Positions 1-5,699 of a stretch of DNA of 6,689 nt are shown here, one piece after another. The first letter of the stretch is position 1. Each line of letters opens with the position of its first letter. The translations under genes and the position numbers were made by a program. Source of the DNA: Candidatus Woesearchaeota archaeon. GTDB taxonomy: Archaea > Nanobdellota > Nanobdellia > Woesearchaeales > UBA525. The stretch lies in NCBI GenBank assembly GCA_018221165.1, contig JAAOYD010000069.1:1-6689 (forward strand), in the 5' to 3' direction. A model generated the notes under the pieces. It was not told where the DNA came from, searched no databases, and worked only from the letters and a program-made list of their open reading frames with translations.

Positions 1-192
1 GAACAGAACATCGACGTCGGCGTCGCCTATCTCGCCTACCTGCATAGATTCTGGCGAGGAAATGAGGATAAAATTATATCGAGCTACAACGCAGGCGAGG
101 GCGCTGTCAGGGATCATAAAGCCGATGAGCGCTACCCTGACGTCCTAGAATACAAAAGAAAATTCAAAGTCGCCGATGCCACCTTTGGGTAA
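1..192 (+). CDS. Lytic transglycosylase (SLT domain), C-terminal fragment
   Basis: The frame is open from the first base to TAA at 190-192 and gives the last 63 residues of a protein whose start lies outside the window. The fragment reads NIDVGVAYLAYLHRF, then a short linker, then SSYNAGEGAV. This is the signature of the second half of the SLT/goose-lysozyme-like fold, usually NI..G..YL..L followed by AAYNAGpg.V. Known members cleave the MurNAc-GlcNAc bond of peptidoglycan without water. The catalytic Glu lies upstream in this family and cannot be checked here. The rest of the window looks archaeal, and archaea have no murein, so the substrate is presumably another cell's wall or a different glycan. 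A signal peptide cannot be assessed. The next gene starts 31 nt downstream on the same strand with its own TATA-like element. The family call is fairly firm; the role is inferred. Confidence 0.75.
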   Translation, partial: EQNIDVGVAYLAYLHRFWRGNEDKIISSYNAGEGAVRDHKADERYPDVLEYKRKFKVADATFG

Positions 193-193
193 A

Positions 194-201
194 CATTAAT
201 A
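194..201 (+). promoter_or_regulatory. TATA-like element for the Nre gene
   Basis: CATTAATA is centred about 26.5 nt upstream of the ATG at 224, the same spacing seen before several other genes in this window. No Shine-Dalgarno sequence lies between it and the ATG. This points to a leaderless transcript starting at or next to the ATG. The box is weaker than the TTTATAAA boxes elsewhere in the window. Confidence 0.45.
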
Positions 202-223
202 TCCACCTAATCTCCCACCTCTC

Positions 224-1447
224 ATGACCTCCCCATTACCCTATCGCCAGCATTGCATCTTCTGCAAGAGCTCGTTCCACACCTATAGGAACTGCCCCCA
301 GGCGTTCCGGATGAAGTCTGTCAAGCTCCAGAACAAGAACTCAAAAGAGGAATACTTCGGCGAGGCCCCAAACGTCTTTGTTGGTCAATACGGCTACCCA
401 CGAGTGAATGTCGGTTTCCTCAATGTCGAGGAATACACCGAGCAGGACGAGCCGCTGAAATGGAGCAAGGAAAATAAGCAAATTCCTGAAATCGTCGACC
501 TCCGCACTCAATTAGTCAACAGCAACTTTCAGCAACATATCAAGAGTTTCAGCGACCGGCTTAGTGAGATGAGTCAAGAGATTGGCATGGCAAGTAAGCC
601 AGCAGACATGGAAATCAAACTCAGCAAGAAACCCAAGTTCAGCACAACCTTCAATCAAGGAACGCAGCCGCACGGTCCCTCCGTAAGATTGAAGCACGCA
701 CGCATCACTGAGAACGTCACGGTCGATAGTAGAGTGGAGAAGGTCGTTGATGACATCGACCAGAAGAGCGCGCCAGCTTTGAACAAGCTCTACAAGAAAG
801 GTTTCGACGAGCACTTCTTAAGAAAGCTCCTCAGCGTCGGTAACCTTGGAATAAAAACACAAAGAAAACTCGTCCCGACGAGATGGAGCATCACCGCCGT
901 CGACGACACCTTAGGAAAAGAACTCATAAAAGACGTTAAGGATTTCAGCGAAACCGATTGTGAAGTCTATGTTGGTGGCTACCTCGGCAACGAATACGTC
1001 ATCCTTTTCTTCGACGATCTGTGGAGCTATGAACTTTTTGAGGGCTACGTCCCACTCCTCTACAAACATGGTTATGAAGCCTGGGATACTGACTACGAAA
1101 ATTATCTTGGGAGAACAGAATACGCCAAGAACACGGTGGGTGGCTACTATGCAGCACGACTCTCAATCCTAGAAAGACTCAAAACTCAAAAACGACAATC
1201 GGCGATTCTGGCATTACGATTCGTCACAACAGAATACAGCGCGCCATTAGGAGTATGGGTGGTTAGAGAGGCAGTCAGAAAAGCAATGCAAGCAACACCA
1301 TTAAGCTTCGCCGACCGCGACCTGATGAAGACCTACGTCATCAATTACTGCAAGAAACGTTTCGGCTTCGACGTCAGCACTACAATCAATAAATCAAGAT
1401 TGCTCAAGAATATCAAAGTACAAACAAGATTGAATCAGTTCCTCTAG
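224..1447 (+). CDS. nreA: Nre-family archaeal DNA repair protein with C-terminal PIP box
   Basis: This 407-residue protein matches the size and layout of the archaeal Nre family. A putative zinc-binding N-terminus is seen at C11-x2-C14 with H19 and C24. It is followed by the family block VFVGQYGYPRVNVG at 51-64. The mid and C-terminal regions have an Nre-like mixed character. The last eight residues, QTRLNQFL (400-407), fit the PCNA-interacting-peptide consensus Q-x-x-hydrophobic-x-x-aromatic-aromatic, with Leu in the last position. In Haloferax, NreA works with PCNA and contributes to resistance to DNA damage such as mitomycin C; its biochemical activity is poorly defined. The ATG at 224 fits a leaderless start. 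The stop codon overlaps the stop of the convergent lipoprotein gene by 4 bp. The nearby nucS gene also encodes a PCNA-partner nuclease, so the context is genome maintenance. The A-type symbol is a best guess within the family. Confidence 0.85.
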   Translation: MTSPLPYRQHCIFCKSSFHTYRNCPQAFRMKSVKLQNKNSKEEYFGEAPNVFVGQYGYPRVNVGFLNVEEYTEQDEPLKWSKENKQIPEIVDLRTQLVNSNFQQHIKSFSDRLSEMSQEIGMASKPADMEIKLSKKPKFSTTFNQGTQPHGPSVRLKHARITENVTVDSRVEKVVDDIDQKSAPALNKLYKKGFDEHFLRKLLSVGNLGIKTQRKLVPTRWSITAVDDTLGKELIKDVKDFSETDCEVYVGGYLGNEYVILFFDDLWSYELFEGYVPLLYKHGYEAWDTDYENYLGRTEYAKNTVGGYYAARLSILERLKTQKRQSAILALRFVTTEYSAPLGVWVVREAVRKAMQATPLSFADRDLMKTYVINYCKKRFGFDVSTTINKSRLLKNIKVQTRLNQFL

Positions 1448-2160
1448 CACAACTTAATCATGTAGTCGCTTTCTTCACGCGTGTCCACAATATATTCATT
1501 GCTGTGTCCCACATCGCTATTCTCCTCGACGGTGAACTTTGCTCTGATGAGATGGACCTTGTTAGGGTCGAGGAAGAACCCAGCATTGGGTGTGCAGCGT
1601 CCCACGCAAATCGCACCGTAAACATAGTCTTCCTTAGTAGAGAGGTCAGTGAATACACCCATGTCCTCCCAGTCCTCGCCGATAGCCTGTTTCGCTTGGA
1701 TTGTCAGGTCCTTCACGTTGTTTACCGTGCGGAAGTGGATCTCAACTGCGTGTACGCTGTCGCGACACGCCGCTCTGGTCGTGAAGAGTTCGACACCTGA
1801 ACGGTTCTCAGCGTTGGTATAAGGAGTGTAATATTCAAAGGCATTGTGCGCTTTGTTCCCTTCGCAGTCGGCAGGGTCCTCGACGACTTCTTGGGTCTTG
1901 TCGCAGACATACACTGTCTTGTCAATCGTCACGTTCTTCTCGACGATTGTGGCAGGACAGAGACTGCAATCCAGTTCAGGACAGCTTCCATTGCCCGAAG
2001 CCACCAACCCCTCATCGCGATCACAGACCGCGTTGGCGTCATTATCAAGACAACATTCCAGACCAACTAAGATATAGGGTGTGTTACAGGTCACTGTGGG
2101 AGAAGTCGCGCATGCGGAAAGAAGGACAAGCATTGCAGCAATAATAAGCCAGTTTCTCAC
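1444..2160 (-). CDS. Cys-rich lipoprotein with EF-hand-like calcium loop
   Basis: This 238-residue protein begins with a short charged start, a hydrophobic stretch (about 4-14) and a lipobox LSAC ending at C17. It should be exported and lipid-anchored on the outer face of the membrane. Thirteen further cysteines follow, most of them before residue 100. Residues 39-50, DNDANAVCDRDE, place acidic or amide residues at positions 1, 3, 5, 9 and 12 of an EF-hand or dockerin-type loop. The loop is framed by C36-C37 and by C46 inside it. From memory, similar CCLD...C.DDE-type motifs recur in secreted proteins of DPANN archaea. Residues 105-238 look like a beta-rich globular domain that I do not recognise. 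The start is GTG, with GGTGG at 2168-2172 as ribosome binding site, unlike the leaderless neighbours. The stop overlaps that of nre by 4 bp. Function is unknown; binding or structural roles at the cell surface are plausible. Confidence 0.75.
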   Translation of the reverse strand: MRNWLIIAAMLVLLSACATSPTVTCNTPYILVGLECCLDNDANAVCDRDEGLVASGNGSCPELDCSLCPATIVEKNVTIDKTVYVCDKTQEVVEDPADCEGNKAHNAFEYYTPYTNAENRSGVELFTTRAACRDSVHAVEIHFRTVNNVKDLTIQAKQAIGEDWEDMGVFTDLSTKEDYVYGAICVGRCTPNAGFFLDPNKVHLIRAKFTVEENSDVGHSNEYIVDTREESDYMIKLC

Positions 2161-2167
2161 CCTTTAT

Positions 2168-2176
2168 CCACCTACC
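2168..2176 (-). promoter_or_regulatory. Shine-Dalgarno site that fixes the GTG start
   Basis: On the minus strand the sequence GGTAGGTGG ends 7 nt before the GTG at 2160. It resembles the GGAGGTG complement of the archaeal 16S rRNA tail. It supports GTG as the start and marks this gene as an exception to the leaderless pattern around it. Confidence 0.5.
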
Positions 2177-2194
2177 TTGATGCTTCTAGAGTTG

Positions 2195-2202
2195 TTTATA
2201 AA
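2195..2202 (-). promoter_or_regulatory. TATA box of the lipoprotein gene
   Basis: On the minus strand this reads TTTATAAA preceded by AACC, a plausible BRE. Its centre predicts a transcription start near 2172, leaving a leader of about 11 nt that is just long enough to carry the ribosome binding site. It lies about 30 bp from the opposite-facing nucS promoter. Confidence 0.65.
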
Positions 2203-2227
2203 GGTTACGCCTGGGGCGTCAGGCAAA

Positions 2228-2236
2228 TTTTATAAT
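2228..2236 (+). promoter_or_regulatory. TATA box of nucS
   Basis: TTTTATAAT lies upstream of two closely spaced in-frame ATGs at 2254 and 2260. Its spacing fits a leaderless start at 2260 best (centre about 27-28 nt upstream). No Shine-Dalgarno sequence is visible. Confidence 0.6.
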
Positions 2237-2259
2237 TGCCCTGCTCTTCGCCAATGCCA

Positions 2260-2997
2260 ATGAACCGTGCTGATTTCATCGACCATTTCACGGAAGCGCG
2301 AGCCAAGCATGAGATGCTCGTCTTCTTCTGCAGTTGCGAAATCGTTTACTCAGGAAGAGCGGAAGCGCATTTGCCAAAGGGCGACCGGCTCATCGTCATT
2401 AAGCAGGATGGTGTCTTCTTGATTCACCAGCCTGAAAAAGGAAATCCAATTAATTACCTCAAGAGTGGCGCGGAACTCAACCTGGAAAAACATGAAGGTC
2501 ATCTCCTCCTGAAGGGAAAGTTCACGCCAAACAAGGAGTTTCTCGATGTAGAAATCTACACAGTCTATGATATCCTCCGCCGCCGTTTAGAGGACGGACA
2601 GCAACAAACTCTCATGGGCAGCGAAGCGGACATGAGCGATCACATCAGGGATAATCCCAAAATTATCTCGAAAGATTTCAAACCAGTCTCCAGAGAAGAG
2701 CACACCAAGGTGGGCTTTCTTGACGTCTTCGGCCATGACGGGAAGGGCAAGCTTGTTGTCATCGAATGCAAGCGCTACACCGCAGGGCTCAGCGCAGTCT
2801 CCCAGCTGCATCGCTACGTGGAGAAGATTAAGGAAATCAAGGGCACGAAGAAAGTCACTGGCATCCTCGCCTGTCCGAAAGTCACGACAAACGCTAAAGA
2901 GATGCTCAAGGGCTACGGCTATTCCTGGGCGAACATCAAACCGCCGCAGCGTCATGCGCGGCACGATAAGAAACAACAGAACCTATCAAACTTCTAA
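2260..2997 (+). CDS. nucS: NucS/EndoMS mismatch-specific endonuclease
   Basis: The 245-residue product has the two-domain NucS layout. The N-terminal DNA-binding domain carries SGRAEAHLPKGDRLIVIK at 31-48. The C-terminal RecB-like nuclease domain carries E122 and D124, then the D-Exn-K core: D155 in GFLDVF, E169 and K171 in IECK, and VSQLHRYVE from 180. EndoMS cleaves both strands at mismatched bases (best G-T, G-G, T-T) and is guided and stimulated by PCNA; many archaea and actinobacteria use it in place of MutS-MutL. The last seven residues, QQNLSNF (239-245), form a PIP-like tail lacking the second terminal aromatic. Tyr66 sits where I recall other NucS proteins having a conserved Trp in a P-x-N-W motif. 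ATG 2260 was chosen from TATA spacing; ATG 2254 and a TTG at 2236 are in-frame alternatives. The stop overlaps the convergent membrane gene by 4 bp. Confidence 0.92.
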   Translation: MNRADFIDHFTEARAKHEMLVFFCSCEIVYSGRAEAHLPKGDRLIVIKQDGVFLIHQPEKGNPINYLKSGAELNLEKHEGHLLLKGKFTPNKEFLDVEIYTVYDILRRRLEDGQQQTLMGSEADMSDHIRDNPKIISKDFKPVSREEHTKVGFLDVFGHDGKGKLVVIECKRYTAGLSAVSQLHRYVEKIKEIKGTKKVTGILACPKVTTNAKEMLKGYGYSWANIKPPQRHARHDKKQQNLSNF

Positions 2998-3542
2998 GGC
3001 TTGCAGATTTTGCACGGGTGGAGGCCGTAGTTCTTGGCTTCCTCGTGCGAGTTGAGATGGATCAAATCAGCAATCTTCGTATTACCAAGTGTCCTGCAGC
3101 TCTCGAGATGGTAAGTATCGCCACCGCCACGAGCGAAGAGTTTCTCAGTGGGCTCTACTTCTTGGAGGACCTGTGTTTTCTGCGGTGTGCCGTTCGTCAG
3201 CTTATCCAAAAAGGTGTAGCTACGCCAGCCTGCCACAGCTTCCATGATGAGGAGCACGAACGCGCTCAGCACCAGGACTGCTCCAAGTAGGAGTGTCACG
3301 CCAGTATGTGGCACTGCAAGGAAGATAATGAGGAAGAGACCGATGATGAACAATTGTCCCAGAGAGACCCAGTGCGTACCGTCCCATTCTTCTTTGATGA
3401 GCAAGGTAAGCAGTCCTGCCAGCGTAATAGTCAACAGCACCGCCAAGCCCAAACGGGAATCAGGGTTCTGGCTGAACAGTAATCCAATGACTAAGACAAT
3501 AGTCAGCGCATGTACCAAGATGGCAGGTCCACGGAGTTTCAT
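2994..3542 (-). CDS. Four-helix membrane protein with Ada-like zinc-binding tail
   Basis: The chosen product is 182 residues. Four hydrophobic segments at about 8-24, 31-49, 61-77 and 82-100 should span the membrane, followed by a linker. The C-terminal domain (about 135-182) has the pattern YHLESC ... SHEEAKNYGLHPCKIC. H145, C149, C177 and C180 are the likely metal ligands. This is the YHxxxC...S.eEA...G..PC..C.P variant of the metal-binding domain named after Ada. That small module is often found alone or fused to membrane or nuclease proteins; it has no methyltransferase activity here. The role is unknown. An upstream in-frame ATG at 3590 would add 16 residues, but the TATA box at 3565-3572 lies inside that extension, so the ATG at 3542 is preferred. 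The gene converges on nucS and diverges from the M50 protease. Confidence 0.75.
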   Translation of the reverse strand: MKLRGPAILVHALTIVLVIGLLFSQNPDSRLGLAVLLTITLAGLLTLLIKEEWDGTHWVSLGQLFIIGLFLIIFLAVPHTGVTLLLGAVLVLSAFVLLIMEAVAGWRSYTFLDKLTNGTPQKTQVLQEVEPTEKLFARGGGDTYHLESCRTLGNTKIADLIHLNSHEEAKNYGLHPCKICKP

Positions 3543-3564
3543 GCACAGAACCAACACCCATCCA

Positions 3565-3572
3565 TTTAAAAA
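3565..3572 (-). promoter_or_regulatory. TATA box of the membrane/zinc-tail gene
   Basis: TTTTTAAA on the minus strand is centred 26.5 nt upstream of the ATG at 3542. The spacing implies a leaderless mRNA and rules against the ATG at 3590, which lies upstream of this box. Confidence 0.55.
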
Positions 3573-3629
3573 GCTTCCTATTTTTACCATTCAGAAGTAG
3601 CTATAATCACCCTTTGAACGGAAGGAACG

Positions 3630-3637
3630 TTTATAAA
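3630..3637 (+). promoter_or_regulatory. TATA box of the M50 protease gene
   Basis: A perfect TTTATAAA preceded by purine-rich GGAACG, a possible BRE, is centred 26.5 nt upstream of the ATG at 3660. This is the clearest leaderless promoter in the window. Confidence 0.7.
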
Positions 3638-3659
3638 GGACATTGCCTGAAAAATAGCC

Positions 3660-4247
3660 ATGCAATTCAAGAAGCGCGAACAAAAAGACCTGCTCAAGAG
3701 CTGGCTGGTCATCTCCCTGGCCTTCGCTCTTGTCATTGCAGGTGTGGGCTTCACCACAACATGGCTGGTCGCACTCCTCACAGCCCTAGCAATCAGCCTC
3801 GTTACCGCAGGACTCGGTTTCGTCGTCCATGAAACAGCACATAAATTCATAGCAGAACAAGAGAATTGCCACGCGGAATATCGCGCTAATAACTCCATGC
3901 TCATCATCGCACTGATTACCAGCCTCTTTGGCATCGTCATCGCTGCTCCCGGCGCAGTGCATGTCAGCGGCCACCCAAGCCCGAGCCAACGAGGCAAGAC
4001 TGCGCTCGCAGGACCAGCCGCAAACCTCATCCTAGGAATACTCTTCCTCATACTCTCTATCGCACTCGATGGCTTCTGGGGGCGCGCAGCCATGTTCGGC
4101 AGCATGATTAATGTCTGGCTCGGCCTCTTCAACATGCTCCCCTTCGGCCCCTTCGACGGAGCGAAAGTGTTCACCTGGAACAAGATAGTCTATGGCGTCA
4201 CAGTCGGCATCGCCGTCATCCTGGCCTTCATCAACGGGCCGTTGTAG
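3660..4247 (+). CDS. M50-family (site-2 protease type) membrane metalloprotease
   Basis: This 195-residue polytopic membrane protein has the two defining M50 motifs. HETAH at 57-61 gives H57 and H61 as zinc ligands and E58 as the catalytic base. NMLPFGPFDG at 158-167 gives D166 as the third ligand. AGPAAN at 117-122 matches the conserved G.AGP..N block between them. Hydrophobic segments lie at about 14-31, 35-56, 79-100, 115-136, 145-162 and 176-193. The family cuts membrane-embedded substrates within the bilayer, commonly to release anchored regulators or remove signal peptides. At 195 residues it is a minimal version without PDZ or CBS domains. The N-terminus is positively charged (KKREQKD), consistent with a cytoplasmic start. 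The substrate is unknown. The gene ends 4 nt before the convergent Lrp gene. Its own promoter suggests single-gene transcription. Confidence 0.88.
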   Translation: MQFKKREQKDLLKSWLVISLAFALVIAGVGFTTTWLVALLTALAISLVTAGLGFVVHETAHKFIAEQENCHAEYRANNSMLIIALITSLFGIVIAAPGAVHVSGHPSPSQRGKTALAGPAANLILGILFLILSIALDGFWGRAAMFGSMINVWLGLFNMLPFGPFDGAKVFTWNKIVYGVTVGIAVILAFINGPL

Positions 4248-4251
4248 AACT

Positions 4252-5235
4252 CTACCTTCTCGGTGTGTAATCAATCACATCTTCGTCTGTAATCAACAGC
4301 GTCTGGATGTCCTTGATGATACCTTTGAAATTGTTCCTGAGATCGCTGATAATCGCATGCACCTCAGCAGTGTTCTTGACTTTGACATCAAAGTCTAACT
4401 CAGATTCCCCAAGCGCCTGCGTAATCAGCATTGTCGCAGGCATACTCGAGACGTAGCCACGTATCTTCTTGTAAGTCTCGATGGTGATATTATCCAAATA
4501 CACAAACATCTTGTGGTGTTCATACCCTATCTTAGTTGTATCAAGCACCGCGTTGTATCCCAGAATGATTTTGTCTTTCTCCAAGCGACGCATCCGGTTA
4601 CGCACAGTCTTCGGCGTCACACCGAGCTTCCCTGAAAGCGTCACCAGTGATGCTCTCCCTTCCTTACTGAGCAAGTCAAGCAAGTGCATATCCATTTCGT
4701 CCAGTTCCGTCGTCTCAATCGGACCACCTACAAGGATTTCTTTCCGATGTCCTATTGGTTTCGTACGAACCAGCATATCATGCGAGTAGTGCCGCAAACG
4801 AACAATCACGCTAATCCGCTTGCTCGCGATGTTCTGACTCATGTCGGCAAGCAATGCTCGGTACGCACCATACAATTGCATCGCGCCGCGAGCATAGAAT
4901 GTGACAAGGACATCCCAACTCCCAATAGCGCGGAGTACCCACCCCGTTTCTTGTAAGTTGCGAGCCTGTTTGGCGAACGCTCTGTGTTCAAACGTGTCCA
5001 TGCGACTGAGCTTGAAACTTAACCGGTAAGCATTATACCCAAGCTTGGGCAGGTTGATGATGGCAACGTAGCGCCTGATGACACCCACTTCTTCGAGGCG
5101 CTCCAACCGCCTTTTCGCAGCAGGCTTGCTGATGCGAAGATTCTTCCCAATCGCAGCAAGTGTTATCCGCGCATCAAGATCAATAAGCTGGAGCAGCTTG
5201 GCATCACGCTCATCAAAACGTATTTCCCCTGACAT
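4252..5235 (-). CDS. Duplicated Lrp/AsnC-family transcriptional regulator
   Basis: The 327-residue product is about twice the usual Lrp length and is an internal duplication. A first winged helix-turn-helix covers about 6-57 (FDERDAKLLQLIDLDARI opening, helix-turn-helix through KPAAKRRLERLEEVGVI). A first RAM-like ligand/oligomer domain follows at about 66-150. A second winged helix begins at about 177 (ELDEMDMHLLDLLSKEGR, then TPKTVRNRMRRLEKDKII). A second RAM-like domain covers about 236-318. Lrp proteins bind DNA as dimers or octamers and respond to amino acids; a two-repeat chain could act as a built-in dimer. The two halves are clearly diverged, so they may read different half-sites. The ATG at 5235 fits a TATA box 26.5 nt upstream; an in-frame ATG at 5292 would add 19 residues across that box and is rejected. 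It is transcribed divergently from the tiny gene at 5330, a candidate target along with itself. Confidence 0.85.
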   Translation of the reverse strand: MSGEIRFDERDAKLLQLIDLDARITLAAIGKNLRISKPAAKRRLERLEEVGVIRRYVAIINLPKLGYNAYRLSFKLSRMDTFEHRAFAKQARNLQETGWVLRAIGSWDVLVTFYARGAMQLYGAYRALLADMSQNIASKRISVIVRLRHYSHDMLVRTKPIGHRKEILVGGPIETTELDEMDMHLLDLLSKEGRASLVTLSGKLGVTPKTVRNRMRRLEKDKIILGYNAVLDTTKIGYEHHKMFVYLDNITIETYKKIRGYVSSMPATMLITQALGESELDFDVKVKNTAEVHAIISDLRNNFKGIIKDIQTLLITDEDVIDYTPRR

Positions 5236-5257
5236 GTATGAAAGGAACAGGATTTTA

Positions 5258-5265
5258 TTTATATT
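5258..5265 (-). promoter_or_regulatory. TATA box of the Lrp gene
   Basis: On the minus strand AATATAAA, within a longer AT-rich run, is centred 26.5 nt upstream of the ATG at 5235. It supports a leaderless start there. Confidence 0.6.
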
Positions 5266-5299
5266 AATTTCCGTTTTGTTAAGGAAAAGCACGAGAACC

Positions 5300-5307
5300 T
5301 TTTAATA
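5300..5307 (+). promoter_or_regulatory. TATA box of the first small-paralogue gene
   Basis: TTTTAATA preceded by GAGAACC is centred 26.5 nt upstream of the ATG at 5330, again a leaderless arrangement. It lies about 40 bp from the Lrp promoter, so one bound Lrp protein could affect both. Confidence 0.6.
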
Positions 5308-5329
5308 TACGCTTCCCTTCCTACATTCT

Positions 5330-5473
5330 ATGAGTAGACATAAGAGCGACTGCGACACCTATAACCGCGAGTATGGGCCTGAACCAGAAGAAGAAGACTT
5401 CTTCAAGGAAGTGGTACAGAACAGTCTCAAGACCAAGAAAAAAGGTTATCTCCGCGAGAAAGGCAAACAATAA
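5330..5473 (+). CDS. Small acidic protein, paralogue A, unknown function
   Basis: A 47-residue frame starts with ATG and ends with TAA. Residues 18-33 are EPEEEDFFKEVVQNSL and match residues 20-35 of the next gene at 15 of 16 positions. The N-terminus is polar (MSRHKSD) and the C-terminus is strongly basic (KTKKKGYLREKGKQ), giving a charge-polarised chain with one predicted helix in the middle. There is no signal peptide or membrane segment. A TATA box at leaderless spacing and the codon-level conservation with its neighbour argue that it is translated. It sits divergently beside the double Lrp regulator. I do not recognise the family. Small adaptor, toxin-antitoxin-like partner or nucleic-acid-associated roles are possible, but none is supported directly. 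Confidence 0.7.
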   Translation: MSRHKSDCDTYNREYGPEPEEEDFFKEVVQNSLKTKKKGYLREKGKQ

Positions 5474-5477
5474 GAGT

Positions 5478-5499
5478 CCTTTTTGTTACGTTTTCTCTC
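5478..5499 (+). terminator. T-rich terminator after paralogue A
   Basis: Just after the TAA, the plus strand has CCTTTTTGTTACGTTTTC. Two oligo-T runs without a needed hairpin are the usual form of an archaeal terminator. It would separate paralogue A from paralogue B, which has its own AT-rich promoter. Confidence 0.5.
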
Positions 5500-5507
5500 A
5501 AGAATGA

Positions 5508-5515
5508 TTAAATAT
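5508..5515 (+). promoter_or_regulatory. Probable TATA box of paralogue B
   Basis: TTAAATAT is centred about 36 nt upstream of the ATG at 5548. It predicts a transcription start near 5538 and a short leader of about 10 nt. The leader would carry GGGGA just before the ATG as a weak ribosome binding site. Confidence 0.45.
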
Positions 5516-5526
5516 CTAGAAATCAC

Positions 5527-5542
5527 TCCCCTTATTAGGGGA
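5527..5542 (+). promoter_or_regulatory. Hairpin or operator-like inverted repeat before paralogue B
   Basis: TCCCCT (5527-5532) and AGGGGA (5537-5542) form a perfect 6-bp inverted repeat with a 4-base centre, ending 5 nt before the ATG. If transcribed it would bury the GGGGA ribosome-binding-like bases. If transcription starts near 5538 it instead spans the start site and could be a protein-binding operator. Confidence 0.4.
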
Positions 5543-5547
5543 TTAAA

Positions 5548-5691
5548 ATGAGCCGAGAGAAGAGCCGCCACCAAACATTCAACCCGCAGTACGAATGCAT
5601 GCGGGAGCCAGAAGAAGATGACTTCTTCAAAGAAGTCGTGCAAAACAGTCTCAACGCCACTGAATACTTGAACCGACTCGTCATGCTCTAG
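5548..5691 (+). CDS. Small acidic protein, paralogue B, unknown function
   Basis: This frame also encodes exactly 47 residues (ATG to TAG). Residues 20-35 are EPEEDDFFKEVVQNSL. Within the shared 17-codon block (the 16 residues plus the next codon) five of the seven codon differences from paralogue A are synonymous, which indicates selection on the protein. The N-termini are also similar (MSRxKS). The C-termini differ: here NATEYLNRLVML is hydrophobic and probably helical, where paralogue A is lysine-rich. There is no membrane segment or signal peptide. The gene follows A by 74 bp, with a T-rich terminator, TATA-like box and an inverted repeat in between, so the copies look separately controlled. 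The function is unknown. The tandem arrangement suggests duplication followed by tail divergence, perhaps giving different partners to a common core motif. Confidence 0.7.
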   Translation: MSREKSRHQTFNPQYECMREPEEDDFFKEVVQNSLNATEYLNRLVML

Positions 5692-5699
5692 TACACCCA

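Noticed and set aside
2587..2976. Minus-strand frame opposite nucS
   Set aside because: It overlaps the conserved nuclease domain and shows no recognisable motif or promoter.
3584..4183. Long open frame on the minus strand opposite the M50 protease gene
   Set aside because: It is antisense to a gene with intact catalytic motifs, is rich in Met, Pro, Ser and Arg as expected from a shadow frame, and has no promoter at the usual spacing.
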